A DNA stretch of 64,000 bases from Pyropia yezoensis (taxonomy: Eukaryota > Rhodophyta > Bangiophyceae > Bangiales > Bangiaceae): the NCBI GenBank assembly GCA_009829735.1, contig CM020618.1, positions 41,717,030-41,781,029 of the forward strand, in the 5' to 3' direction. Below the pieces are notes generated by a model that searched no databases, was not told the origin of the DNA, and worked only from the letters and a program-made list of their open reading frames with translations. The first letter of the stretch is position 1; each line of letters starts with the position of its first letter. A program made the position numbers and the translations under genes. This document shows positions 11,596 through 24,167 of this stretch, piece after piece.

Positions 11596-13167
11596 ATGCC
11601 TCGCAAGCGTGCCCGTCCAGCTGACCCTCACGACTCTTCGAACGATGACGGGGCGCAGTCCGGGCAGAGCAGAATGCCCGTCGGCAAGTCGGTCGCCGCA
11701 CAGCTCGACCTGTACCCGCTGACACGCGTGCTTCTGGTGCACCATACGAGGAATACCTTGCACGACCTCCATCTGCGGGCTCCCCGTCAACTGCCGCAGC
11801 AAACGCCACCCCTCTTGCCGGTGGTACATCTACGGCCGCCGACCCTGGTACAATCTTTGCTGGCGCCCCGCTGCCCCCGGCGGCTGCCGGCACACACTCT
11901 TCGTTTCACGATGAGCTGGCGCTGGGACAGCACGCGCGCTGCTGGTGCACGGCCTGTCACGATGGACAACCTTCTGGGGGTGGAGACAAGGCTGTCGGCG
12001 TTGATTCACTCGAGATTTGACGCGTTGGTCGACTCCTCAGGTGCTCTGAACGTGATGGTGGGCGCCAAGGTCAAAGAGGAGCTCGAGCTGCATACAGAGC
12101 GCCAGCCAAGTGCCGACTCGCTTGCTGACAGCACCGCGAAGAAAGTGTGCGCCGCTGTCAGGCACACCATTGCGACGACGCCGCAGTTTCGAAGTGCTGA
12201 CCAGATGAGCAAGGACGAGCTGGTGGTTGCAGCGAGGCGCGCCGCCGGGGGACCCAAGAAGCTGCGGGAGCTCTTCCCAGAGATTTTAGTGAAGCGCATA
12301 CTCGCGCTTGTGGAAGGCGCCTCAGACGAGGAGATACTGGACGTCCTCACCATCTCATTCCCAAGCTCGAAAAGAAGGCAAAGACGTTCTCTAACACGGA
12401 GCTTGAGAAGATGGTGCGCGGTGTTGTTCACCAGCTGTACTCCCTCAACAAGATAACGCCCAAGGAGCAGCGACCTCCCCTGATGCAAGCCAAGACTTTT
12501 CTTAACGTGAAGAACTTTGACGCCCTGGACGAGGCGTTCTTGGGGAATACGCGCACCTCCGTTCACGACGGGCGGTCCGAGGCACGGAGGGTCTTCTATC
12601 GCATGATTGCGTTCTTCTTTATTGTCCTCGGGTCGCGGATTGAGCTCGTGAGCAGTACTGCGGCTGCCCCACTACTCGGCGCTCGGGCGGGATCATCCTA
12701 CTTTGCGGTCGAGCAGACTCTCAGGGTGTCGGAGAGACGGGGAGGTGCCCGCCGGCGGCGGCGACTCTTTCGTGCGCCAGGTGACCCGCCGCGTGTGCTT
12801 GTACGCTGTAGCTGGGATTTTCCTGCAGGCCATCGTGATGATGCCCTACACATTTGAAGCGGCGGTCATCGACGCAGTTGCAAAGAACATGCGGCGCATT
12901 GTGGCTGCGCCTGATCGGTCCTGGTGCAAAACCAAGGGAAAGGACGCGGAGTGGCTGGTGGGACCGGGTGACTGGGCGTTACTTCTGCCAATTCCCGATG
13001 GATGGGCGCTCCTGGACAAGGCCGTCCAGAAGATGACGGCGTCGGACCAACTGGTGGCTTCTGCGGGACCTGCAGGGGGTGCGGCGGGTGCTGAGGACGT
13101 TACTGTGCGCGTAGAGGATGCAGACTCGACCGCCGAGCCCGAGGACCTTCCAGACTACCTCCGGTAG
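11596..13167 (+). pseudogene. Accessory protein D, copy with indel-broken frame (copy 1)
   Basis: This is the same gene as 24168-25736, here interrupted by several small indels relative to that copy: an extra G near 11649, an extra A near 11677, an extra G near 11927, a missing C near 12371, and a rearranged G/A run near 12735. Since the other copy is open throughout for 522 residues, these look like sequencing or assembly errors at a contig end and not biological decay. Confidence 0.75.
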
Positions 13168-13441
13168 CTCTTGAGAGGTACAGGCGTATCACGCCGCATC
13201 TAGAATCTCTAAGAACGGGTACGGCGAGCGGTGGTCCGAAAAGAGTTGCGCACGGGAGGGCGAGGCGCAAGATGGGTTCAAGTGGCGCTGGGTCATGTCG
13301 GGGTGGGCGGGTTTATGGTGAGTGCAATGCTGGCAACTGTTGGTGTGACCATTGCTCCACGCCGTCGACAATGGCCGTGTGAGAGCAAAGCCGGAAGCGA
13401 TGTAAATATACGGCACCATGCTGTAACATTTTCGTCCTGAC

Positions 13442-14488
13442 CTACTTCAGCGCCTGTTGCACAGCTCGGCAGATGCTACGAGTACGCGCCGTGGTCCGCG
13501 CCATTTCCACGTCCGAGCTGCTGCCATGCAGACCAAACCGACTGCCGGGTACACCCGGTACGCGGTATGAGCACAGCGGGCAAGGTGCTTTGGCCCCATA
13601 TCCCATGAGCATACTTGTCTTCACCACTTGAAGGTAGTCGCCGACAAACATTGCCACGTCAGCCATCACACGCACGGCGGACCCGTCTCGTCTGTGACAG
13701 AGCCACCCGCTGGTGGCGCCCTCCACAAGATCAGGTGTTATGGCTCGGAGCACTTCGTCCGAGTTGACACCCGAGGGCGTCACGGAGATGGTCCTGCTGC
13801 CGTGGCTGTTGTGCCGGTGTTGGTAGAGGAGCGAAGGGTAGCTCATGTAGACGCCGCCCAACGACTGCTTCTTGCCGCGCCGCGTCTCAAAGTCGTCCGA
13901 GTTGATGCACAGCGACACTGTCAATACATGGACACCTTCTTGTAAATCGCTCACTTTGCGCCGCACCGGTGCATCTTCAACCGTCGCCGTTGACGTGCCG
14001 CCACGACCCTCATCACCAGTGCGGAGATGATGGAGGCTTAAGATCTCAATCAGCTCGTCGCCCTCACAGTCTGAAAGCCACAACATTGATGGCAGCTGCG
14101 ACGCCAACCAGTGCCTTGCAATGATGCACCTCGACACACCGCTGAGGGAGTCACAGGCGACGACAAAGTCCCCAGCGTGCTCAGATTGGCCGGGCGAGAG
14201 ACCCGACTCGTGCGAAAGGAAGTATGCGTCCGACACCTTAACCCGGCGAGAAGCATGAGGGGAAGCAAGCTTAATGACAAGCAAATCGTTGATGGACACG
14301 TCAGTACCATCGAGGGTAAAGTGCTGGATGGTCTCACCCGCCAGCAGTACCGTGGGGCGGATGTTAAACAGAGGGGAGTCGATGAACTCGGGTTCCAAGG
14401 CACGCTCCTCGTCCGTCCGCAGCTCTGCCGCCAAGAAGTTCTCAAACGTCGCCGAGAATGCGACGTCGCGTCGCACGTGTGAGCTAGG
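13442..14488 (-). CDS. Tnp2-like transposase N-terminal half, gene E, 3' part only (copy 1, cut by gap)
   Basis: Same as the C-terminal part of gene E at 26011-27828. It includes the CINSDDF and VGDYLQ motifs and the CPLC pair near the C-terminus. The gene is cut at the N gap at 14488, so its start is missing here. Confidence 0.8.
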   Translation of the reverse strand, partial: PSSHVRRDVAFSATFENFLAAELRTDEERALEPEFIDSPLFNIRPTVLLAGETIQHFTLDGTDVSINDLLVIKLASPHASRRVKVSDAYFLSHESGLSPGQSEHAGDFVVACDSLSGVSRCIIARHWLASQLPSMLWLSDCEGDELIEILSLHHLRTGDEGRGGTSTATVEDAPVRRKVSDLQEGVHVLTVSLCINSDDFETRRGKKQSLGGVYMSYPSLLYQHRHNSHGSRTISVTPSGVNSDEVLRAITPDLVEGATSGWLCHRRDGSAVRVMADVAMFVGDYLQVVKTSMLMGYGAKAPCPLCSYRVPGVPGSRFGLHGSSSDVEMARTTARTRSICRAVQQALK

Positions 14489-14988
14489 NNNNNNNNNNNN
14501 NNNNNNNNNNNNNNNNNNNNNNNNNNNNNNNNNNNNNNNNNNNNNNNNNNNNNNNNNNNNNNNNNNNNNNNNNNNNNNNNNNNNNNNNNNNNNNNNNNNN
14601 NNNNNNNNNNNNNNNNNNNNNNNNNNNNNNNNNNNNNNNNNNNNNNNNNNNNNNNNNNNNNNNNNNNNNNNNNNNNNNNNNNNNNNNNNNNNNNNNNNNN
14701 NNNNNNNNNNNNNNNNNNNNNNNNNNNNNNNNNNNNNNNNNNNNNNNNNNNNNNNNNNNNNNNNNNNNNNNNNNNNNNNNNNNNNNNNNNNNNNNNNNNN
14801 NNNNNNNNNNNNNNNNNNNNNNNNNNNNNNNNNNNNNNNNNNNNNNNNNNNNNNNNNNNNNNNNNNNNNNNNNNNNNNNNNNNNNNNNNNNNNNNNNNNN
14901 NNNNNNNNNNNNNNNNNNNNNNNNNNNNNNNNNNNNNNNNNNNNNNNNNNNNNNNNNNNNNNNNNNNNNNNNNNNNNNNNNNNNNNNN
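14489..14988. other. Assembly gap of exactly 500 N
   Basis: A run of exactly 500 N, a size typical of an arbitrary scaffold join. The contig ending at 14488 and the contig starting at 14989 overlap by about 12 kb, so the true gap is probably negative. Confidence 0.98.
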
Positions 14989-17124
14989 ACGAGAGCGGCG
15001 CTGCTCCTTGCCAGGTACTTGTGGTTCACTTGCAAACGCACGCCCTGGCCCCGCTTGGCGGCGGGCGTCTCGCCCGTCCACGGTGTCACGACCACAGCAC
15101 CCCCCCGGGGACACATCGGCCGTCGGGTGGGACAAGAAAATAGGCTCCATGTCGACAGCTCAACTACACACAGCACGAAGATTCCCAGCGTGTGGACACG
15201 GCGCGTGAGTGGGTGTGCCATGGATGAGCGAGGTATGCCCTTCCCCCCCCCCCTCTTCCTCACCCTACCCCCCTATCCACATGGCGACTCCCTGTCGAAC
15301 AAGCTTAACAGCCATGTACGATGATACCCAACGTCACCACTCCCCACACCATCTCCCAGTCATACATGCACGCCCGACCTGTAGCATGCCAGCCAACCTC
15401 CCCCCCACCCTCCCCCCGACAGAATAACGCAATAGGTCCTGCGTACTGTCACGCATCCAACTCACGTGAGAAACACAGGCCAAGTCGACACAAGCCGTGT
15501 CTGCGCACAAGTGCGGCGCGAACGGGGTTCCTCCGCGAAGAAGAATGGTGAGGACGCGCAGTTCTGGAGATGGCGGTCCAGATGCGAGCACGGGGACAGT
15601 GCCGCTGCCCTGAAAGAGAGAACAGACAGGTTGGGCGCCAGTGAAGTCGCACCGGTGAGGACCGCACAGTGGATGGCAAGGAGTCGCTCAGCATCAGCTA
15701 GGCACACGCGGCCGGAGGGGGACGTGGGCGACAGTACAGTGGGCGCAAACGAGCCGCGCAGGACCAGCCTGTCACACCGGGCAGGGGGCAGGAGCGGAAT
15801 GCGGGCGACTGCAGAGTTCGTGGGAGAGAGCCGCGCAGGACCAGCAACCAGCAGACGGCTCCACACCGCGTCCTAAAGGCAGCGTGCAGCGCGCCCCGCG
15901 CTCGCAGGTCGCCCGCCCTGCTAGCCTATGGCCATATTGCCCGGGCAATGTGGGAGGGGACTGCTCCTGGCTGTGAGTTTGGGCGCGCACTCCCCCGGCC
16001 CCGCCCACCCCTTCGGACAGTACCGTGGGCGCGGTGACTGCGCTGGCCATGGCTGCCCTGCCGTGCGATTGCGCGCGGTCCCCGGTGCGCTTGGGCGGGC
16101 AAACGTTGGCCGCAGTGTACAATGCGGGATACCTCCGTGGTGTCCCGCGACGAGAGGGGGATGTGGACTGCACAGGTCACGCAGCCGAATGGAGGGGACA
16201 GACTTGAAACGGATGCTGACACACGGTTGCCCTCACAGAAGCGCTGCCCTGCCAGTCCAGTGCCGCTGATTGGCCAGCGTTTCAGTCGGCACGTAGGTTG
16301 CGGCGGCGTGTCGTGCGTTCACAGGCACGTGACGTGTACGCACCGTTTGCTTTGCGATGATTGGCCATTGATGACGCAGGCTCTTTGAATTTCATTTGCG
16401 GTGCGCACTAAGTACCCCCATTCCGTCCAGCCCTCGCGGTCCGTGTCAACGTTGACGCGCCCCTTCCCGGTCGACCCGGCCGGCGTCCGCGTCCGCATCC
16501 GCGTTGTGAGAAGGCTCGTGTCTCATCGGGTCATCGTTCAAAGGACCCAAACGGGGAAGTGATGGTGTTGTCCGTGTGGTTGTCCGTGGACGGTGTGGTT
16601 GCGACTGTGCCAGGACGGGGTCGTGGCGGGGGCGGTGGATGGGGCGGCCTCGGCGGGTCTGCAGCGCGCAGACGTGCTTCGAGGAGGCTCCCACCTTGCT
16701 CGGCTCCCCTGCGGATAGAGGCTCTGCGATGCGGCTTTGGGGGCGCCGGTAGCGGGTCGTGGCTGAGGATCGGCGTTGGCCCCGGTGGTGCGGGAGGCTA
16801 CCGCCTCGCTCAGTCCTGTGCGGCAGCATCGTGGGCAAAGCGGGGAGGCTACCACATTGCTCGATCCTGTGCGGAGGCGTGGCGGAGTTTACTGTCGACG
16901 TGTGGCCTGTCATAGAAAATGAAGACCCTACCCTTAGGGAACCCCACCCTCCGTACGTCTTATACACATGTCCGTTCCCCCCCACCGCGCTTCCGTGGGC
17001 CGCACAATGCAGGAAGATATGTCAATGCGAGAGGAGCTGCACGCGTAAAAGGACGGGCGAAGCCCTCCTGCTGCCCTATGCACATGCATGTCTCACAGAC
17101 ATCATGAGTCAACGTGTTACTATG
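14989..17124. other. Stretch without a convincing gene, left of the cluster
   Basis: About 2.1 kb. Open frames on both strands overlap each other and show no recognisable domain. It holds the 51-bp direct repeats (16787-16885). It could contain the left end of the transposon-like cluster, but I could not identify terminal inverted repeats by eye. Confidence 0.45.
16787..16885 (+). repeat. Imperfect 51-bp direct repeat (copy 2)
   Basis: Same repeat as at 4212-4310, with one base fewer in the first G run. Confidence 0.55.
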
Positions 17125-18075
17125 CTAGCAAAAGCCATGCTTGAGCTTGAGCACATCAATCTTCTCTCGTGTCGTCTGCCGCGGCAGCAGCAAGCGCCAG
17201 GCGCCAGGTCCCGAAATGACCGACCCCACACGGTCTGGGGCCAGCCTGGAGTTCCATTCAAAAGTCTCGTCCATCACCATTTCGCGCAGCTGGTCCGCAA
17301 AGACCGGCAAGGTGGCGTCATCCGCGGCAATCGGGTACGACACGAAGGCCTCCAGGATAGAGACGGAATCCTGCACCAAGCAACCACGCACCTCCCTGAC
17401 AGTTCCTGCTCGTGTCGCCTCGGTCGTGCCGTTCCTGTCCCCGTCCTCGTTCCCAAAGTGACGATTGGTAGCACCAATAAGCATCTTCTTTGAGTACGCG
17501 TAGTGCTTGCTTCCAACGGCGTCGTTCGCGTCGGGCTTGTCGACGTCAGGGTAGCACATGACGATGTCCACATTGACGCCGTCCCTGTTGACAACGTGGT
17601 AAAGAACGGCATTATACAGCACACGCCGAAACATCGACCGCCCGTCCACCTGCCGGCGCATGACACACAACTGCAGGGCCTCGTCGCGCCGACCGAGGTT
17701 GTCCTTGTTCACCGTGGTGTAGCCACGGAACACCTCATGGATGGCTCCTCCCTGGCGTGCATGCATCCGGTCCAAAATGTCTTGCATGACATCCCCCACT
17801 ATGGCGTCCGCTTGCTGGCATACCCAAGCATTCTTGTCTGGTCCCCGGTATTCTGGCGGCACCAGAGGAGTGATAACATCTCCTCGAGACGCCGGGTCGG
17901 CCGACAAGCGCATAAAGTTCTTCTTCAGCGCATTCAGCGTTGAGGACCGGACCATGTCCCTCGAAACCGCACGGTCAATTAAGTCGCAGATGTCCATCAT
18001 CGGCGTCGACGCAATGTCCATCGCCACGTCACGGCGTGCACGTGATGGAGAGCGCTTGGTGGGTGCAGACGACAT
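17125..18075 (-). CDS. Transposon-cluster accessory protein A (copy 2)
   Basis: 316 residues, starting MSSAPTKRSPSR at 18075 and identical in frame to the copy at 4551-5501. The central region contains a DGRS-x2-RRV-x-Y motif and the C-terminus a GPGAWRLLLP motif, both shared with protein D in the form DGRS-x2-RRV and GPGDWALLLP. No membrane segment or signal peptide is visible. The basic N-terminus (KRSPSRARR) could act as a nuclear localisation signal. Function unknown; membership in the element is inferred from its neighbours. Confidence 0.7.
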   Translation of the reverse strand: MSSAPTKRSPSRARRDVAMDIASTPMMDICDLIDRAVSRDMVRSSTLNALKKNFMRLSADPASRGDVITPLVPPEYRGPDKNAWVCQQADAIVGDVMQDILDRMHARQGGAIHEVFRGYTTVNKDNLGRRDEALQLCVMRRQVDGRSMFRRVLYNAVLYHVVNRDGVNVDIVMCYPDVDKPDANDAVGSKHYAYSKKMLIGATNRHFGNEDGDRNGTTEATRAGTVREVRGCLVQDSVSILEAFVSYPIAADDATLPVFADQLREMVMDETFEWNSRLAPDRVGSVISGPGAWRLLLPRQTTREKIDVLKLKHGFC

Positions 18076-19745
18076 GCGCAGAGGTGGGGTAATGAGAGCG
18101 CAGACAACAGCGCGTGAAGCAGCCAGCCAGTCAGCGCAGCTGTTCAGATTGAGGGTGTGTGGGCGACTGAGGTCAGAACGCGAGTCGACGCATGGGGTGG
18201 GCCGCCTTTTGTACGAGACACAGGTCTGTGCAAGCCGCATGTCCAAGAAACTCTCTTCATAGGGCGACCGCTCTCGGAGAGGACAGTGAGCGCCCCCCCC
18301 TCCCCTCGCACCCTACGACGCACATGGTGCTCCCCGGCCAACGTCCGCCAACCTGCGTCACTCGCGTTCTTGTACGCAAAGAGCACTCGAAAGCACAGAC
18401 ATATCCAGTCACAGGAGAGGCATCGCACGGCCTCAGGCAGACGGCGGTCCCCAAGAACAGGTCGCCGTGCAAGGGACACCACAGAGCCAAAACCACATTT
18501 CGAAGGGAAGACACCTGCCAAGCCGCCTGAGAGACTCTTCGCCAGGGGTGTCGCGGAACAGGGGAGGCCATCGCTTCCGTCAGCGCTGGCCTCTTGCGCT
18601 GTCTCGGACAGGTAGCCGCTCGATCATCACGTTCTAACGCGACTGGCAAGCGGGGCGAGCGGCTGTATCACGTCAGGGCCGCTCATTGCCTGTTATGATT
18701 ATGGGGCAGTTATACTCCGCGTCAATTCCTTTTTCGGCTGTCTCGTGGCGCTCCCTGACACAGGACGCGTGACCGCTGCCATCCAAGAACCCGCCATCCC
18801 CATGTAGTCCGTGGAGGCAGCTGGCCGTTCCCTCTGATACCAACGGCCATCAGGAACATGGGCCCTTGCTGGGCCGCGCTGTTCTGTCTTGTCGCCGGTG
18901 GCTGGACACGAGAGTGGTGCGCCGTCTCTGTCCGCCAAGGATACTGGAGTGAGCCTGCCGCCCGAAAGCTGCACGCTGCTGAGGCTCCATCATGATGGTC
19001 ACCCCCTCAAGCAACGGCCCTCTCTCTCACGGACCTCACTCGAGCGCCTTCCGCACATGTGTGGCGCGCGAGATCGCCGTTACGCCTCTGTCAGTGCCGT
19101 CAGGGAAGGGGGGGTTGAAGGGCCACGGCGGTGGCGCTGGCGGAGACTGTGATATTCTAGAAGTCCCGACGCAAGCCCTCCCTCATCGTTGGTCTGTTGC
19201 CTGTGACAATGCCTCGTACTAATCTCGTCCTCTCTTGGGGGTGGATCGAGCAGGCGGGCGGGCGCTTCTGCGCACGGCGTCGCGGATCCGTGCCAGTCAC
19301 GGGAGCTGCCATTACGCCGCTCGGTCGGTGGTGCAAGCCCTGGGAGATACAGCTCTTGGTGGCACGCTTCATTTTCACGTGCGGCGCTCATCCGCCCATC
19401 TGGCACCAAGGAGCCACCACCCCCCTTAATATTGAGTGCGGCCGCGGGAGGGCAGGTGTGCGCTGGCGCGCTGACCCCCAGACGGCAAGACCCCGTCGAC
19501 GCCCGCTCACCTCCTATACACCTGGCCATCTCGGCCTCCCTTCCCTTTACGCGTGGTATTGTGGCCGTGACGCTGCGTGGCTCCGTTGTTGTGGCGGTGC
19601 CTCTGAGTGGCTCTTGTACTGCGGTGGTGGATCTGTGTTGGCCCGTTGCTTCGACGCTGCAGCTGACTGTGTCCAATTCAGGCGGGCGCCCGGGCGGGCT
19701 GCAGCGTTCGCCACAACCTCCAAAGGCGACCGACGAGGACGTGAT
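18076..19745. other. Divergent intergenic region between genes A and B
   Basis: About 1.7 kb between the starts of A (-) and B (+), so it should hold both promoters. Several long frames cross it, including one of 219 codons on the plus strand, but none has a recognisable domain. An upstream exon of B cannot be ruled out. Confidence 0.4.
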
Positions 19746-21218
19746 CATGTCGGTGACGACGGACGAGGACGCGACGGTGTCGTCAGCGGAGGACGCGGTC
19801 GGCGGCGCGGACCAGGTAGGCGTTGGAATCCGGCAACTCGGCATGCGCAATGACTCTGGCCGCAGCGTGTTAAATCTTTGGGCTCGACTTCCTCCCCGGG
19901 CATGTTCGACGGTCATCGGAGCGCAATGGTAGCCCCTGACCACCTCTTGTTCCATGGCATTACGAAGCGGCTGGTCACCGGAGCGCTTCGCTGGCTGGAT
20001 GTGTCGCAGAGGAGGCGGGTCGGCGTCTCACTACGTGAGGCGCTGGCAAGGAGCCACTATCCAACGACGACAGTGTACAACGCTAAGCTAGACAAGGTGT
20101 CAAGTGTCGGCATCTCGGAATGGGCTGCCACGCTGACCGTTTTCGCAACTGTCCTGCGTCGGACGCTGCACAGTGCCATGCGGAGTGCGACCGCCGCCAT
20201 GACGCCGCTGCTGACCGCCATGGAGGTCATTGACTGCTTTTCCGACATGGTTTGCGCCGCATACTTTTTCCCGCGGCTGGATATGGACGGCGAGACAGCG
20301 TGCCGGGCGCGCTTGTCAACGGCAGACCTGCAGTCGAAAGCGGAGGAGTTCTTCTCGCTCGTTCACGCGGCTTGCTTGCGCGAGGACGCGGCCGTGAAGG
20401 CGTTTGGCGTGATGTTGGACACGCCTAACCTCCACCGCCTTCGCGAGCTTGTTGACCGTGTTATCCCCGCGCTGTTGCACATCCGTCATGCACAGGAGCT
20501 GCTCTTTGAAAACGCACATCAACCTTTAAAACGTGCTGTTCTCTCTGGAAATGGTCGTGCCGACGCTCGGCGGGCCATGGCGCGATATGTTCGTGACGAG
20601 CTGGCTGCCAGGTTCAGGCAGGACTTCACGTTCTTCCAAGTCCCTCCTGCGTGGATTGGGCATGCTGGCGTGTCCTCCTGTCTGTCCCACGCAAGACCGC
20701 TGTGGAGCATGGCCGGCGCCGTCTGGCGGTGCACGACTGGAGCTCTCCCTCAAGCCAGTCTACATCCAAGTGTCGTGCGCATTGGCCAGGCCCGCTCCGA
20801 TCCTGCGTCTCGCATCCGCTGGCGCTGTCGAGCGTCTCGCAGCAGCACGGAGCGTATGCACGTGAATGATGCCGTATCCGTCCGCGTCGTGGAGACATCT
20901 AGCACCATTACTGTACAGGAAGCGCGCGCTATCGGTAACGGGATGATGGCGTACTCCCAGGTGATAGCGTTTTTTACGACGCGTGCTGGCACCCCCTCTG
21001 CGGTCGTGCACCCATTCATTCCAATCGGAGGCCGGCGCCACCGAGTTGCTACGGATACCTTCTTGTATCTAGCGCTCTCTCCTGGTGTGCGGCGCGCGCT
21101 GGTACTCCATGATTGCCAGCTCTCGTGTCAGATACTAGCGACGGAGGTGTCTCATACTTCAACGCACGTGTGGTTCTTGTTTGGGCGCCGCCATGGCTAC
21201 CCTGCTCGCAGCGGTTGA
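19746..21218 (+). CDS. C-terminal half of a Tnp2/CACTA-like transposase, gene B (copy 2, one-base frameshift)
   Basis: Same gene as 7172-8644. Relative to that copy one C is missing in the run at about 19893-19896, which breaks the frame between the acidic N-terminus and the conserved core. The core from 19902 (MFDGHRSAMV) to the stop at 21218 is open and contains DHLLFHGITKRL, SEW, TPNLHRL and FENAHQPLKR. Its stop lies about 100 bases from the stop of gene C on the other strand. I treat the frameshift as a probable base-calling error. Confidence 0.65.
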
Positions 21219-21321
21219 GGCAGTATAACAAAATGGCTCGCGGCTTTTGTCAGGCTGGCAGGGGAAAGACATCGTGGCGCTTCTCCTGCGCGGTGCTTCT
21301 CACACTAGAACGACTGTTGTT

Positions 21322-22338
21322 TTACATGACCTTCGATACCAACGCATGTACGTCCAGCGGTAGAACCTCCATGGTGCAGCACGGAATGCTTACGGTGACC
21401 GACCCGCACGCCGCCCCACCCTCCCACGTGTCCATCGACGAGCTCACAATCGTTTCACGCCATGAGATGAAACAAGGGCACAATACAGGTATAGCAGGCA
21501 CCTCTTCGCGTGTCACCATGCTCTCGACCAAGTCGTGCACGTATGCCCTCCGCCGGACATGATACTGCTCCGACTCACGGGACGCAACCATCGCGCCCCC
21601 ACTGTCCAGCACGCGGCTCACAATATAAAACTTCCGACCGTCCTCGCTCGTCACACGCTCTAGCAACGTCCGTGCAGGAGCTGACCCATCGGCTCGCTTG
21701 AACTGCCTGCGCATGTTCTCCATCACAACGGGCACCTCCAAGGCCCTCAGTAGAGCCGATGCGCTCGAGAAATGGAGAGTCCAAACAGGACGAGTCGGCC
21801 GCCTGCCTGCTGTCCTTGCGGTGTACGCCAGGGAGAGCATCGCCCTGAGCTCGTCTATGCCGCTTCTGGGGAACAGCACGTCGAGGACGATAGCCGTTTG
21901 TTCTTGCCGTGCCCTTCCAGCGAGGGGTCGATTGCCAGGAGGGGCGCGCGCCGGGCATAGCTTCAGGCGATCCAACAGGCGGTTGGCCAACACTTTCTGG
22001 AGCGCCCGTCCTAAGACAAACTCCTCCTGCCGTGCCACTGCTCGAAGGACGTCCAGGCCGTGCAGGGCTTGCCGAGAGCCGCGGAACTCCTCGCGGACAA
22101 CAGACAGATTGTCTGACAGCTGGGCCTCGCGCAACGCCAGTTCTTGAACTTGGCGCCGAAGGCGCTCAAAATCAGCCACTCTCACGGACGTGCGAGCTGC
22201 CACTGATGGCCGCGCCCCTTCATCAGCGGGTACGAGTGTCACGGCCGCATGGACCGCGGCAGGCGTTGGTGCTACACGTCCCCCTTCCTCCGCATGCTCC
22301 GGTTGCGGCGCGGCTGAGCCAACGTCGGCTGCCGACAT
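21322..22338 (-). CDS. Coiled-coil accessory protein C (copy 2)
   Basis: 338 residues, same as 8748-9764. The N-terminus is Ala/Pro/Glu-rich, residues 55-95 form a likely coiled coil, and the rest is a globular domain I cannot name. It has four Cys residues near the C-terminus (CPCF and CC pairs) but no recognisable zinc motif. It is divergent from gene D across about 1.8 kb. Confidence 0.65.
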   Translation of the reverse strand: MSAADVGSAAPQPEHAEEGGRVAPTPAAVHAAVTLVPADEGARPSVAARTSVRVADFERLRRQVQELALREAQLSDNLSVVREEFRGSRQALHGLDVLRAVARQEEFVLGRALQKVLANRLLDRLKLCPARAPPGNRPLAGRARQEQTAIVLDVLFPRSGIDELRAMLSLAYTARTAGRRPTRPVWTLHFSSASALLRALEVPVVMENMRRQFKRADGSAPARTLLERVTSEDGRKFYIVSRVLDSGGAMVASRESEQYHVRRRAYVHDLVESMVTREEVPAIPVLCPCFISWRETIVSSSMDTWEGGAACGSVTVSIPCCTMEVLPLDVHALVSKVM

Positions 22339-24167
22339 TGTGACAGCTTTACAACGCCGGAGCCAGAGAAGACCGCAGGCAGCCGAGAAGGGGACAGAAG
22401 GATGTCAAACGAGGCGACCACCACATGCCAGCTTCAGTCTGCCTCACGAAAGCCACCAAGAACCGGGAACGCCGGCACTCGCGGCACTTGTGCCACCCAG
22501 ACAGCCCCAAAAACCACGCCCACAGAACGACAAGTAGCGGCTGTGACGGCGATACAGGTAGAGTACCAGGAGCTGCGTCTGTGCCGGCTTTACAGGTAGA
22601 GAATGCACATCAGAAGGCAATGGCTAAGGAAGCAAGGCCAGGCACCGGGTCACCTGCGAAGGTAGGGGGGAGGCGACAGTCCCGGACAGCGGGGGGCAGC
22701 ACCACGCGTAGATGTCGGCGACAGGAAGAACGGACGCGGCGATAGCGGATACAGTGTGTGCCTTTACGATTGAACTGACGGCGCCGGCAGAGGCGCTCGT
22801 GTGAGAACGCAGATCCAGAGGAATCGTCGCATTGCCCGTAGCCACCGGTCTCCGATCAGGGATTCCTCACGCGACTGCTGCTGGACCCGCCTGTCCTGTC
22901 CCGTGCTCGCTTCCGCGTACACGTGTACTGGCGTGTCTTCCGGTCGCCTTGTCATGCCTTCCACGCATGTCAGCCAATGGGAAGGCCACAATCCCCGTTT
23001 TCATCCCTCGGCGGCGCCCAGCGGCGACTGTCGCTCATGACCCACCTTCATGAGCTAGTCTCGAACCACTAGTCCTCTCGGAGGCGCTTAGTTGGGCCCC
23101 ACGTGCACCCCCTCGGACCGCGTCCGGTGGGGGGCATCACGGTGGTACACCTGCGGGTATGTAACAACCCCCCCCCCCCGTGGACCCAACTTTCGCTGGT
23201 CTGCTCCTTTGGCGGCGCCTGTGTGCACCTCGTGTGCAGTTCCCACGCTGGTTCGCGCTCCCTGTCTCCTCGCGTGTGCACGGGAGAACATGTATGTTTG
23301 TCCCCGGTCGACCATGCCCGGTGGCTGTCTTTGCTGTTGTACACCCATGTGCCTGCGGATGTTCTACGCCATCGACGCCCAATACGACTGGGCCTCGGAC
23401 CATCTTTCTGTGGGCCAGGTGGTCGATCCTGGGTGTGGTCGCTCGGGTACGACTCCTTAACACTGTCGTCCGCAGCTCCAGGCGACAGGCGCCGCTGGTG
23501 TCCGCGATGGTCGGCCTCCCGTTCCGTGCTGATACAAATGTCTCACGAGAGGAACCGCCGGCGAACGGCGCTACGCCAAGAGATGACCCTGTCGGGTGGC
23601 ATCCTGTCAGCGTGGCCCGTGGTCTACTCCCGCACCGCTCGGTGGCCATGACAGCGATGGCGGGTGTGCGGCCGCGTCCGCTCACGCCTGACCACGTCTT
23701 CTGCCCGCGACTGTCTTGGTGGACCGCGCTTAGAGGTTGCCGAGAAAGGTCACCCTTAGCTGCTTGAGGGGCCCCGGCCCCGCCTGGGAAACCCTCCGCC
23801 ACTCGATGCCTCGGTGGTACCCGGTTGCGTATTCGGTGGGCTTCCCCGCTTTGGCTGACGGTCGATAGTGTCGGTCGCTCGTCGCCCCCTTCTCGTTGCC
23901 GTGAGACCCATCCGCTGTCCGCCCTACGCGGTAACCGAGTGCAGTGCCTGTCGTACATCTCGCTCCTCGCGGATTGCGACAGCGGCTCCTCTTTTTCTCC
24001 CGCCGCCGCGGGCATAAGGGCATCTCCTGCCAGTTGTCCAACTATTTACGTGCTGCGAGTTGTGTCACTGCCCATCGGCGGCTGTGAGCGCCCAAGTGCA
24101 TAACCGCCGCTGTGTCAAGTGTCTGTCATTAACATTGCATACACCTGTACAACATCAACCCCAAGGA
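22339..24167. other. Divergent intergenic region between genes C and D
   Basis: About 1.8 kb separating two start codons on opposite strands, so promoters of C and D are expected here. It contains a 13-base C run at about 23167-23179 and no convincing gene. Confidence 0.4.

Larger units (their letters stand above)
2415..14488 (+). repeat. Copy 1 of a ~12.07-kb near-identical block (contig end)
   Basis: This block matches 14989-27057 base for base apart from scattered 1-4 base insertions and deletions, mostly in homopolymers or short repeats (for example near 3210, 4090, 7319, 11649, 12370 and 12735). The match ends exactly at the N gap on one side and starts exactly at its other edge. That is what an unmerged overlap between two contigs looks like. 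Genes in it are copies of the same loci as in 14989-27057. Confidence 0.9.

Noticed and set aside
14050-15150. Frames spanning the N gap
   Set aside because: They are open only because N cannot be a stop. No protein claim is possible across the gap.
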